Of a stretch of 54,240 nt of DNA, positions 41,253-49,826 are shown one piece after another. Source of the stretch: Hungateiclostridiaceae bacterium UBA1305 (lineage in GTDB: Bacteria > Bacillota > Clostridia > Acetivibrionales > DTU013). Where the stretch lies: the NCBI GenBank assembly GCA_002307275.1, contig DBTX01000060.1, forward strand, positions 1 to 54,240, read 5' to 3'. The position numbers were made by a program, and so were the translations under genes. Below the pieces are notes generated by a model. It saw only the letters and a program-made list of their open reading frames with translations, was not told the origin of the DNA and did no database searches. Position 1 is the stretch's first letter; each line of letters opens with the position of its first letter.

Positions 41253-41684
41253 ATGCTGGTAAAGCAAATATCCATTTTCCTTGAAAACAAATCAGGAAGA
41301 CTTGCAGAGGTAACAAGGGCGCTGGGAGAAAATGATATAGACATAAGCGCTCTTTCCATAGCAGATACCACCGATTTCGGAATACTCAGACTTATTGTCA
41401 ATAAACCAGAGAAAGCTGAAAGGATTCTGAAGGAAAGTGATTTTACTGTCAGCATCACCAATGTTATTGCCATTGGCGTGCAGGATAAACCGGGAGGACT
41501 GTCAAAGGCGCTGATAATACTTGACAGAGAAAGCATCGGGATCGAATATATGTATGCGTTTGTCAGTAAAACAGAGGAGGATGCACTTGTGATTCTAAAA
41601 GTCGATGATCCGGAAAAGGCTGTAAAGGCTCTTAAGGATAACGGTATAAGTGTACTTCCATCAAGCCAGGTATACAAACTCTAA
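41253..41684 (+). CDS. Tandem ACT-domain protein
   Basis: A 143-residue protein made of two ACT domains, small ligand-binding folds that sense amino acids. The first begins VKQISIFLENKSGRLAEVTRAL, the second AIGVQDKPGGLSKALIILD. This form regularly sits beside paaK/ior genes and may sense aromatic amino acids or their keto acids; that role is inferred. Start: ATG 41253, eight bases after AAAGGAGG. It ends at a strong terminator shared with the convergent operon. Confidence 0.9.
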   Translation: MLVKQISIFLENKSGRLAEVTRALGENDIDISALSIADTTDFGILRLIVNKPEKAERILKESDFTVSITNVIAIGVQDKPGGLSKALIILDRESIGIEYMYAFVSKTEEDALVILKVDDPEKAVKALKDNGISVLPSSQVYKL

Positions 41685-41691
41685 AAAAACG

Positions 41692-41736
41692 GACCTGTTT
41701 CCGCAGCGGATCGGCTGAGGGAACAGGTCTTTTTTA
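41692..41736. terminator. Bidirectional terminator between convergent operons
   Basis: GACCTGTT at 41692-41699 pairs with AACAGGTC at 41722-41729, with an imperfect inner stem, followed by TTTTTTATT. It also serves the minus-strand transglutaminase operon whose stop codon is adjacent. Confidence 0.75.
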
Positions 41737-44199
41737 TTAAAACCTGCCAAGGATATATTTAAAAACAAAGTATTTTGATTTGCCCATATTGATTTTAACT
41801 TCCTCAAGGAAGCCCTGATGGAAGTCACAGAATAACTGTTTCTCCTTTTCATTGGCTTCCTTCATACTGTATCTTGCTTTTATGAATATATCAGTGATGA
41901 CCTTGAATCTGACAGGACTGAAAAACATGACGTTATCAATGCGTCCCGAATACTGTATCGGGGTTTCTGCAGGGAGCAGACCATACCCCAGTATTGAAAG
42001 CACACGTACATAATAGTCGTAGAATCCCAGTATACAGTTCTTTGCAGGCAGGTTCACCATTTTGTAAAGCTTGACTCTGGCTCTTGTCATATTAAACAGA
42101 AGAAGAACGATGAAAATCAAAAGCATGCTTACTGCAATACCTGAAATGATGTAAGCCAAAGGAGTTTTTTTGTCAGCTGTCGAGCCAACGATGTCAATAT
42201 TTGTATCACCATAGCCTCTGTATCTTTTCATCATTTCCATATAGTCTTCATATGCAGAATTGTAACCGGTTGAAAATACAGCATCCGATTCTTCAGAGGA
42301 ATAGAAGTTTGCGGAGAACGGTGAAGTTGGTTCAAAAGGCAGCCATCCATAGCCCTCAAAGTAAATTTCAACCCAGGCATGAGCCTGCATGTTGGTTACG
42401 ATATAGGTAGTAGCGTTCTCTTTGGTCGGTTCAGGCGGCAGCATATAACCTTCCACATAGCGTGCCGGAAGACCTGCACATCTGGCCAAAACAGCCATGG
42501 CAGAAGCATAATAGGAGCAGTAGCCCTGTTTCAAATCAAACAGGAAATAGTCCACGAAGTCTCTGTTTCTGGGAGTTGACCTGACATCAAGATTATAGGG
42601 GTAATTTGTCGAAAGATATTTTTCGATTGCTTTTGCCTTATCATAATTGGTCTGGCTGCCGGCAACAAGTGAGGTCGCCAGATCCTTGACCCGTTGCGGC
42701 AGGTTCTGAGGCAATTGCAGATAAGTTTTATAGATCTGGTCACTATTCTCCTTAAGTTTTGCGACTGCTTCAGGGGAAGGTAATATCGTGCCATTGGAAC
42801 TGATCATGGTGATGACTGAGCTGTCAGCATTATCATTTGTTTGAGTAAGAGCACCGGATGCAGCGGATGAAGTGCCGTTGACGGAACCGAAATAGTAAGC
42901 GAAATTATATTGCGCAAGATAACTTTTATATAAACCCTTCCTGCTCTTTCTTAACACAGCAGAAAAGGCTTCGTTTCCGACATCAGGCACATACATTACA
43001 ACTGAATAATTAAAGCCCTTTGTGAGTCTTTGCGTTGTTGAAAGACTACCTGTACTATCTACAAAAACTGGAATACTCTCCTTCTTAGGTGAAAAAGCTG
43101 CTGTCTTCTCAGGAATAAACAAAGATTTGGTTTTCAAGTTGATAAAGGTAACTGAAATTTTATTCTTAAAGAATAAATTCTTAAGGAAATCGTTATCCTC
43201 TGTTAATAATTTCATTCCTGTGAGCATTTCATTCGCATCATTGTATACAACATCATATTTCTTGTCGAGCCGGGATTTTTCAGTTGAACTTTTCGTCCAT
43301 AACGAACCTGTATAGACGTCCTGGATCGCCCCTTTCAGATACACATTTTTTGTTGTAGTCACCTGCAATACATTCGTTCTGTCAAGCGTGACTCTGCCGC
43401 CCAGTATGTTGTTCCTGTCGCCAAAGCCTGAGGATGCAGACAGCGAGAAATAATCAAAGGTTTCATAGTCCATATTTCTGTTGAAATAGTTGTATATGGC
43501 GATTACTTTCTTATCGAGCCATTTCCATTCAATTGGCCTGCTGCTTGCATAAAAGCTCGAGGCAACCGCAATTACAAGGATACAGACGGGCAAACTCCAT
43601 AGGATCATAATGCCTGGTTTTGCATATTCGCTTGAAATGACTTGTGCTTTCTTTTGATAAATATGCTTCAAGTATGAGACAAGTGTAACGAACAGGAACA
43701 GATAAAATGGTACCAGACTCGAGAATATACCATACGACCATTGAACCGTAAATATTCCCATACCAAATAGGACTATTACCAGAAATATAAATTTTCTGAC
43801 GATAAATATATAAGTAAAAACCGACATGAATATGCACAGTACCACGACTGTAATCAACTGATACAAAGAATCAGGAACAGTAGGATACTGTATGAAATCA
43901 CCAAGCCAGTAGAAATACCCGTCAAAGAATTTGATGACGATGTCAATACCTGGACCAAAAGCGATATGGAGTAATACACCAATGAAAGAACTGCCAATGA
44001 TGATATACGCAGCAATTGATGTGATCCTGTTGTAGAAAAATGCAAATAACAGCAGGCTGCATAACAGGACAATCCATAGGATATTGAAAGTCGGATAGGT
44101 CAGTAACAGGGAAGAAGTAAGGCCATATACAAGACTGAAGGCGGCCAATTGTGCCAGTAATAAATCCGGGATTTTTTCCAGTGCGTCATTAACAGTCAT
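41737..44199 (-). CDS. Membrane transglutaminase-like protein (TgpA/DUF3488 type)
   Basis: An 820-residue membrane protein. About six N-terminal helices (residues 1-220) are followed by a large extracellular domain with a transglutaminase core: catalytic Cys561 in GYCSYYASAM, His607 in AHAWVEIYF, and an acidic third residue that reads Glu623 in WLPFEPTS where Asp is common. A further helix near 690-710 leads to a cytoplasmic C-terminal DUF4129-like region. It is the last gene of a moxR-DUF58-transglutaminase operon, a widespread set thought to act in envelope protein processing. Start: ATG 44199 after GAAGGAGG. Confidence 0.92.
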   Translation of the reverse strand: MTVNDALEKIPDLLLAQLAAFSLVYGLTSSLLLTYPTFNILWIVLLCSLLLFAFFYNRITSIAAYIIIGSSFIGVLLHIAFGPGIDIVIKFFDGYFYWLGDFIQYPTVPDSLYQLITVVVLCIFMSVFTYIFIVRKFIFLVIVLFGMGIFTVQWSYGIFSSLVPFYLFLFVTLVSYLKHIYQKKAQVISSEYAKPGIMILWSLPVCILVIAVASSFYASSRPIEWKWLDKKVIAIYNYFNRNMDYETFDYFSLSASSGFGDRNNILGGRVTLDRTNVLQVTTTKNVYLKGAIQDVYTGSLWTKSSTEKSRLDKKYDVVYNDANEMLTGMKLLTEDNDFLKNLFFKNKISVTFINLKTKSLFIPEKTAAFSPKKESIPVFVDSTGSLSTTQRLTKGFNYSVVMYVPDVGNEAFSAVLRKSRKGLYKSYLAQYNFAYYFGSVNGTSSAASGALTQTNDNADSSVITMISSNGTILPSPEAVAKLKENSDQIYKTYLQLPQNLPQRVKDLATSLVAGSQTNYDKAKAIEKYLSTNYPYNLDVRSTPRNRDFVDYFLFDLKQGYCSYYASAMAVLARCAGLPARYVEGYMLPPEPTKENATTYIVTNMQAHAWVEIYFEGYGWLPFEPTSPFSANFYSSEESDAVFSTGYNSAYEDYMEMMKRYRGYGDTNIDIVGSTADKKTPLAYIISGIAVSMLLIFIVLLLFNMTRARVKLYKMVNLPAKNCILGFYDYYVRVLSILGYGLLPAETPIQYSGRIDNVMFFSPVRFKVITDIFIKARYSMKEANEKEKQLFCDFHQGFLEEVKINMGKSKYFVFKYILGRF

Positions 44200-44214
44200 G
44201 AATACCTCCTTCTC

Positions 44215-45414
44215 CTAGCACTCCAGGATTTCCTTTATATTATCATCGATATTAATTTTATAGCTGTTGACACCGATCTCCGGCAGAAATGAAAGTATGT
44301 TGTCCGCGTCCTTGCTTTTTTCACCTGTGAGCTTCTCAGGGGAGGTGTAAATGATACTCACATCAAAGCCGGAATTAATGGTTCCGTAAATTTCATTGTA
44401 TAACTCATAATTAAGGTTCGAAGTAAAAACCAGTATGTTTGTTTTTGTTAACACACTTTTGGAATAAATCGCAAGCAGGTCCTTGACGAATACGGTCTCG
44501 TTGAACTTCACCTTCGCCATTATTTCGAAGATCTCATTGAACATCAGGTGGTTCTTAGCCTCAATAGTGATAAGCTTCCCGCTGTAAAAAACCAGTTTAA
44601 CCGGTATCCAGTTTTGAAGGCAAAAATACAGTACTGAAACAATAGACTCTATAACTTTGTCTTCCAGAATAATATTTTCACCCGAGCTGTAGGGATTCTT
44701 TTGAAGATCCAGCAGCATCAGCGTGCTGGTCTCGGAAGTACTCTGGTATTTCTTCACCATTACCTCCCTTGACTTGGCTGTAAGCTTCCAGTGTATCCTT
44801 TTCAGACTGTCTCCATAGGCATATTTTCTGACATCACTGATTGTCGACATATCCTCATTGTTTGTATTGAGCATGGAGTGAGACTCGGACATGTAGTCGG
44901 TCTTGAGCAAAAATCTGTCCAGATAGACAATTTTGGGGTAAACCGTCACATATTTTGGCTCAAAAATATTGTATCTTAATTTAAACAGACCGAAAAAGTC
45001 TTCTATTTCGACAGACTGAATGCCTATTTCATAATTTCCTCTGTAATTGCACTGGAGTTCGAATGAAAAATTCTTGCCATGGAAAGGTTGGAGCGAGAAA
45101 TTCTTGACCTGAAACTGATTTTCAAAGATCGTTTTTGCTCCATGAAAAAAGACTCTTATATAGGGGTAGATGAAAAAGTCTTCATTATTTATACTGAATA
45201 TAAAATTGACCTTGTCGCCCTTTGTGACAAACTTTTTATCAAGCTCCTGGCCAAACTTGAAGCGCAGGTAGATGACAAGGGTGCAGGCAAATGATACCAG
45301 AGGCAGCAGTATCATTGTATAAAGCAGCATATATGGTACTTTGCCGCCGTTAAAATATGCAAATACAAGAGTTGAAAAAAACAGACAAAGGTAGAGTATC
45401 CTACTTTGTTTCAT
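44215..45414 (-). CDS. DUF58 domain protein
   Basis: A 399-residue protein with two N-terminal membrane helices and a C-terminal von Willebrand-like DUF58 region. The family signature is YGDSLKRIHWKLTAKSREVMVKKY-like (about residues 198-221). It almost always sits between a MoxR ATPase and a transglutaminase, as here, and may be the adaptor of the ATPase. Its start overlaps the moxR end by 14 bases and 15 bases separate its stop from the transglutaminase start. Confidence 0.9.
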   Translation of the reverse strand: MKQSRILYLCLFFSTLVFAYFNGGKVPYMLLYTMILLPLVSFACTLVIYLRFKFGQELDKKFVTKGDKVNFIFSINNEDFFIYPYIRVFFHGAKTIFENQFQVKNFSLQPFHGKNFSFELQCNYRGNYEIGIQSVEIEDFFGLFKLRYNIFEPKYVTVYPKIVYLDRFLLKTDYMSESHSMLNTNNEDMSTISDVRKYAYGDSLKRIHWKLTAKSREVMVKKYQSTSETSTLMLLDLQKNPYSSGENIILEDKVIESIVSVLYFCLQNWIPVKLVFYSGKLITIEAKNHLMFNEIFEIMAKVKFNETVFVKDLLAIYSKSVLTKTNILVFTSNLNYELYNEIYGTINSGFDVSIIYTSPEKLTGEKSKDADNILSFLPEIGVNSYKINIDDNIKEILEC

Positions 45415-46357
45415 GTTGGCTCACCACCGGAACATTAATTCTTCCAACGATTGAATTCAATATCTCTTCGGGGTTGATCTTTTTAAGCTTCGTTTCCTGT
45501 TTAAGCATCAGTCTGTGGGAAAGTACCGGAATAACCATCTTTTTTATATCATCCGGCAGCACATAGTCCCGTTCATTATAATAAGCCCATGCCTGAGAAG
45601 CCCTGAACAACGACAGCGAACCTCTGGGGCTTGATCCCAGTATAACATCCTGATGCTTTCTGGTCTGGCTTACGATATCCACGATATAATTTGCGAGCGT
45701 ACCGTCCATGTGGACATTTTTGATTTCCTCCTGAAGTGCAATGATATCACTGCTTTCAGCTACTGGAAGCAGCTTGTCGAGCGGATTGGAGAACTGAAAT
45801 TTGGAAAGGATATAGCTCTCTTCTGAATTTGTGGGATAGCCAATCGAAATCTTCATGAAAAACCTGTCGATCTGTGCCTCGGGTAGAGGATAGGTACCAA
45901 GATATTCAACCGGGTTCTGTGTCGCAAGTATCATGAAGGGCCTTGGCATTTTGTACGTAACCCCGTCAACTGTGACCTGGTATTCTTCCATTACTTCCAG
46001 AAGGCTTGCCTGTGTTTTTGGTGATGTGCGGTTGATTTCATCCGCCAGGATGATCTGGCTCATAATGGCGCCGGGCCTGTATTCAAACTCTGAATTCTTC
46101 TGATTATACATTGAAAATCCCGTTATGTCGGAGGGCAGAACATCCGGAGTGAATTGAATCCTGCGGAAGGATGCATTGATAGATTTTGCAAGTGCGGATA
46201 CAAGGCTTGTTTTACCCACTCCAGGTACATCCTCAATAAGCACATGACCGTTGCAAATCATAGAAATGACTGCAAGCTCTATTGCATAGCGTTTCCCGAC
46301 GATTACGTTCTCAACATTGCCGATAATATTTTTCAATATCCTGACTGAATCGTTCAT
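45401..46357 (-). CDS. moxR: MoxR family AAA ATPase
   Basis: A 318-residue chaperone-like AAA ATPase. The Walker A loop is DVPGVGKTS (about 43-51), Walker B is ILADEINRTSP, followed by sensor motif ATQNPVEYLGTYPLPEAQIDRF. Such ATPases help assemble or activate partner complexes through DUF58 proteins. ATG 46357 is chosen because GAGGG lies nine bases upstream; TTG 46366 has the ribosome binding site directly adjacent and is unlikely. First gene of the operon. Confidence 0.94.
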   Translation of the reverse strand: MNDSVRILKNIIGNVENVIVGKRYAIELAVISMICNGHVLIEDVPGVGKTSLVSALAKSINASFRRIQFTPDVLPSDITGFSMYNQKNSEFEYRPGAIMSQIILADEINRTSPKTQASLLEVMEEYQVTVDGVTYKMPRPFMILATQNPVEYLGTYPLPEAQIDRFFMKISIGYPTNSEESYILSKFQFSNPLDKLLPVAESSDIIALQEEIKNVHMDGTLANYIVDIVSQTRKHQDVILGSSPRGSLSLFRASQAWAYYNERDYVLPDDIKKMVIPVLSHRLMLKQETKLKKINPEEILNSIVGRINVPVVSQHETK

Positions 46358-46584
46358 AATCTGCAACCCTCTTATCCTTTTATTTACCTGGTACCGGAAG
46401 TCTCACCCCCGGAGCTGGTCGTTGACTGTGTCAACTGCTCGCCCATCCATCTGGGTTATTCATTGCAGTTCAATAATATTATAAGAAGGGTACAGAATGA
46501 AGTAGTTTTTTTCAGGTCAATTGTCGTCTTTTTTTATTATAAATCCAGATTTTCCTGTTAACAATCTTATAACATTATCATTGT

Positions 46585-46612
46585 TTGAATTAATAACAAA
46601 TATTGATATAAT
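46585..46612 (+). promoter_or_regulatory. Sigma-A promoter of cinA
   Basis: TTGAAT at 46585-46590, a 16-bp spacer and TATAAT at 46607-46612, about 44 bp before the cinA start. The rest of the 290-bp divergent gap to moxR holds a short palindrome GTTGACTGTGTCAAC near 46420. Confidence 0.6.
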
Positions 46613-46656
46613 AGGTAAGGTGACAGAAATGTAACATGGAAGGGGATGACAGAAAG

Positions 46657-47916
46657 ATGAAAGCAGAAATTCTGGCAGTTGGAACCGAGCTTCTAATGGG
46701 ACAGATTGCCAATACAAATGCACAATATATTTCCGCAAAATTACCCGATGTCGGGATCGGTGTTTATTATCACGATGTTGTAGGCGATAATCCGGAGAGG
46801 TTGAAACAATGCCTGAGCCTTGCACTTTCACGCTCAGACGTCATTATAATGACAGGAGGTCTTGGCCCGACGCAGGATGACCTGACCAAGGAAACCGTTG
46901 CGGCCGCCGTTAACAGAAAACTCCTGCTTGACCAGGAGAGCCTTGACAAGATGACAGTATTCTTTTCAAGGCTTAACCGAAAAATGACGCATAACAATGT
47001 GAAACAGGCTTATCTGCCTGAAGGCAGTATAATCATCAGGAACAGGAACGGGACAGCACCGGGCTGTATCATAGAAGAAGGCGGCAAAGTCATTATCATG
47101 CTTCCCGGCCCGCCATCGGAAATGAAACCGATGTTTGATGAATCCGTCCTGCCCTATTTCTCTGCAAAATCTGAATACAGGATGGAGTCCAGGTTTTTAC
47201 GGATATTCGGCATTGGGGAATCGGCAATGGAGGATATGCTGATCGACATGATCGACTCGCAGACAAATCCAACGATAGCGCCATATGCAAAGGATGGGGA
47301 GGTCACACTGCGAATAACGGCACGTTATTTAAAAGGCAGCACAGGTGAGGACATTATAACGCCGGTTGAGAATGAAATCAGAAAACGACTGGGCGATGCG
47401 GTATACAGCAATGAGAACAAAAATATTGAAGAGGTTGCAGCGCAACTGCTTCTTAAAAGCGGAATGACTATTTCTTTTGCAGAATCCTGCACAGGTGGAT
47501 TGCTTGCTGAAAAGTTTACTGAAATACCGGGGATTTCTGCTGTTTTTGACAGGGCGATCGTCACCTATAGCAATCGCTCCAAGGTGGAGGAACTGGGTGT
47601 AAGCCAGGAGACACTCGACAGATATGGAGCAGTGAGCCCACAGACTGCAAAGGAAATGTCAGAGGGGATAAGGAAGAAGGCGTCAACGGATATAGGCATT
47701 TCCGTTACCGGAATAGCCGGCCCGGATGGCGGAACACCCGAGAAGCCCGTCGGTCTGGTTTTCATCTCATTAGCCCACAAGGAAAGTGTTGAAGTTAAAA
47801 AACTTGAGTTGTGGGGCAGCAGAAACAGGATACGAAATGTAGCCTCGCTCCATGTATATGATATGCTCAGACGCCATCTGCTCTGTTATATGGCATCGAA
47901 ACAGCAGTCCGAGTGA
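46657..47916 (+). CDS. cinA: CinA family protein (nicotinamide mononucleotide deamidase)
   Basis: A 419-residue protein linked to competence and NMN recycling. The N-terminal molybdopterin-binding-like domain has AEILAVGTELLMGQIANTNA, MTGGLGPTQDDLTKE and MLPGPPSEMKPMF. The C-terminal deamidase domain has ISFAESCTGGLLAEKFTEIPG and ITGIAGPDGG-type residues (SVTGIAGPDGGTPEKPVGLV). ATG 46657 matches the family N-terminus MKAEILAVGTE; ATG 46636 would add seven residues. Its stop codon lies inside a 13-bp tandem repeat. Confidence 0.94.
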   Translation: MKAEILAVGTELLMGQIANTNAQYISAKLPDVGIGVYYHDVVGDNPERLKQCLSLALSRSDVIIMTGGLGPTQDDLTKETVAAAVNRKLLLDQESLDKMTVFFSRLNRKMTHNNVKQAYLPEGSIIIRNRNGTAPGCIIEEGGKVIIMLPGPPSEMKPMFDESVLPYFSAKSEYRMESRFLRIFGIGESAMEDMLIDMIDSQTNPTIAPYAKDGEVTLRITARYLKGSTGEDIITPVENEIRKRLGDAVYSNENKNIEEVAAQLLLKSGMTISFAESCTGGLLAEKFTEIPGISAVFDRAIVTYSNRSKVEELGVSQETLDRYGAVSPQTAKEMSEGIRKKASTDIGISVTGIAGPDGGTPEKPVGLVFISLAHKESVEVKKLELWGSRNRIRNVASLHVYDMLRRHLLCYMASKQQSE

Positions 47917-47945
47917 ACAGACTGAGTGAACAGACTGAGTGAACA
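47907..47945. repeat. 13-bp tandem repeat at the cinA stop codon
   Basis: Three copies of GACTGAGTGAACA: 47907-47919 (two changes), 47920-47932 and 47933-47945 (identical). The first contains the TGA stop of cinA, so the end of the gene took part in the duplication. Confidence 0.85.
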
Positions 47946-47960
47946 AAAAGAACAACAAAA

Positions 47961-48011
47961 GGGGACATTCCTCAGACTACAACGGATAACTTCCTGTTGA
48001 GGTGTGTCCCC
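47961..48011. repeat. 51-bp REP-like palindromic element, copy B1
   Basis: Reverse orientation of the copy at 358-408: it begins GGGGACATTCCTCA and ends TGAGGTGTGTCCCC. Together with a ten-base tail (TTACCTTACT) it forms one unit of a 61-bp tandem duplication. Confidence 0.8.
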
Positions 48012-48021
48012 TTACCTTACT

Positions 48022-48072
48022 GGGGACATTCCTCAGACTACAACGGATAACTTCCTGTTGAGGTGTGTCTCC
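48022..48072. repeat. 51-bp REP-like palindromic element, copy B2
   Basis: Identical to B1 except for one base (TGTCTCC for TGTCCCC) near the end. It is followed by TTACCTTG, like the tail of B1. The ribosome binding site of murJ begins only 14 bases further on. Confidence 0.8.
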
Positions 48073-48098
48073 TTACCTTGCTTCCGGGAGGATTGGAT

Positions 48099-49700
48099 TT
48101 GGATAATACGAGAGGCAGCCGTATGGCTACTGCAGCAATAGTTGTGATGTCTTCCATGGTACTGAGCAGGCTGACTGGTTTCATCCGTGAAACGATGCTT
48201 TCATGGAAGGTGGGGCTTTCATGGGTGCAGGATGCTTACGTCGCAGCATTTACAGTACCCGACCTGATCTATATGCTTCTGGTTGGCGGGACGATATCCG
48301 CAGCACTTGTCCCGTTCCTTTCAGGTCACCTTGAAAGAGGTGAGGAAAAAGAGGGTTGGAAGGCTGCAAGTTCTTTTATTAATATTGTTTTTATCGGTAT
48401 GGTTCTTTTATGTACACTGGGTGTATTATTTGCCCCGTTGATTATTCCTGCGGTTGCTCCGGGATTTTCGGATAAAAGCCCGCAAACGAAGGAACTAGCA
48501 ATAACGCTGACGCGAATACTGTTTCCGTCTGTTTCCTTCATTATGCTGGCAGGAATCTGCAACGGCGTCTTAAATTCCTATCGCAGCTTTGCGGCTGCAG
48601 CGTACGGACCTTCAATTTACAATATCGGCTGCGCCTTGAGTATATTTCTTTTTGCCGACAGGAATCCTGGAAGCATGATAAAAGTGGCAATTGGGGTAGC
48701 TGTCAGCGCTATGATTTATTTTCTTGTACAGCTGACATTTGCATTCCCGAGGTTCAAACTGTATAAGCCTGTATTAAACCTCAAAGATAAAGGCTTTCAA
48801 AGACTTTTTCGGCAAGCTGTCCCATCGCTTATGTCTTCCTCGATCACTCAAGTCAATATAATCATATCCACTGCTTTCGTTAGTCTCTCCCTTTTTGAAG
48901 GCAGCCTTGCTGCTTTCAGAAATGCAAACACCGCATGGCAGCTTCCATACGGAATATTTGCCATGGGAGTGGGAACAGCCATGCTGCCTGCATTATCCAG
49001 GAAATTCGCGACAGGAGAGTTTGAAAATTATAAAACCATTTTGATGAAATCGTTGACCTCGGTCCTTTTTCTTTCAATTCCTTCTGCTGCAGGCTTCATC
49101 ATTCTAAAAGAGCCGATTGTCAGAGCCGTATTTAAATGGGGCGGGAAGTTCACCGAAGCAAATGTACCTGTAGTTGCATCCATTCTGGCATTATTTTCTC
49201 TGGCCATGATCACCCAATCGATCGTTGCAATCATGAATAGAGCCTATTATGCCCGGCAGGATACAAAAACACCTCTTTTTGTTGGAATCGGTTCTATTAT
49301 AATGAACCTTGGATTCGGCTCTCTGTTTTATTATTTCACTGATCTGGGTGCCGCCGGTATGGCGTTGTCATACTCGTTGATAAGTACTGTCAATTCCATT
49401 TTTCTGATGGTGCTGCTTGATAAAAAGATGAAAGGAATTCATCTGGATAGATTTTACCGATTCATTTGGAGATCATTTCTTTCCGCATTACTTATGGGCG
49501 TGATTTTGATTCTGATGGAACAGGTGCATCCGAGGCTCGACACGAAGCTTTTTCAATTAATTTACCTGTCATTGGAAATTGCAGTAGGCAGTGCGGTTTA
49601 TTTTTCATTGATGCTGCTGACCAAATCGGATGATGCATTATATTTCCTGAAAATATTTAAGCGACAAATCGGCGGAAACAGGCATGAAACGGCGGATTAA
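48099..49700 (+). CDS. murJ: Lipid II flippase MurJ
   Basis: Flips the peptidoglycan precursor lipid II across the membrane. A 533-residue MviN-type protein with about 14 helices. Conserved features: SRLTGFIRETMLSWKVG near the start (Arg residues of the cavity), VGGTISAALVPFLSG, QLPYGIFAMGVGTAMLPALSRKFA. TTG 48099 is chosen, six bases after GGGAGGA at 48086-48092. The frame is open to GTG 48063 inside the repeat element, and ATG 48123 is a further alternative. The tandem palindromes upstream may act on its expression. Confidence 0.9.
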   Translation: MDNTRGSRMATAAIVVMSSMVLSRLTGFIRETMLSWKVGLSWVQDAYVAAFTVPDLIYMLLVGGTISAALVPFLSGHLERGEEKEGWKAASSFINIVFIGMVLLCTLGVLFAPLIIPAVAPGFSDKSPQTKELAITLTRILFPSVSFIMLAGICNGVLNSYRSFAAAAYGPSIYNIGCALSIFLFADRNPGSMIKVAIGVAVSAMIYFLVQLTFAFPRFKLYKPVLNLKDKGFQRLFRQAVPSLMSSSITQVNIIISTAFVSLSLFEGSLAAFRNANTAWQLPYGIFAMGVGTAMLPALSRKFATGEFENYKTILMKSLTSVLFLSIPSAAGFIILKEPIVRAVFKWGGKFTEANVPVVASILALFSLAMITQSIVAIMNRAYYARQDTKTPLFVGIGSIIMNLGFGSLFYYFTDLGAAGMALSYSLISTVNSIFLMVLLDKKMKGIHLDRFYRFIWRSFLSALLMGVILILMEQVHPRLDTKLFQLIYLSLEIAVGSAVYFSLMLLTKSDDALYFLKIFKRQIGGNRHETAD

Positions 49701-49752
49701 AGGCAATTTGCAATCTATTTTAAAATAAATGTAAAAATATGTTATTTTGATA

Positions 49753-49781
49753 TTGACTCTTTTGTAGAAATGTTATATAAT
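49753..49781 (+). promoter_or_regulatory. Sigma-A promoter of recA
   Basis: TTGACT at 49753-49758, a 17-bp spacer and TATAAT at 49776-49781. A LexA-type site follows at 49790. Confidence 0.85.
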
Positions 49782-49789
49782 TTGTATTA

Positions 49790-49801
49790 GAACTGATGTT
49801 C
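49790..49801. promoter_or_regulatory. LexA operator (SOS box) of recA
   Basis: GAACTGATGTTC fits the Gram-positive SOS box GAAC-N4-GTTC exactly. It lies just after the -10 element, where LexA would block transcription. Confidence 0.85.
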
Positions 49802-49826
49802 GCTATTTACATATTAGGAGGTCTGC

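Noticed and set aside
46384..46400. TTTACCTGGTACCGG as a FapR site before moxR
   Set aside because: The outer halves do not match the two better sites and MoxR is not a lipid gene.
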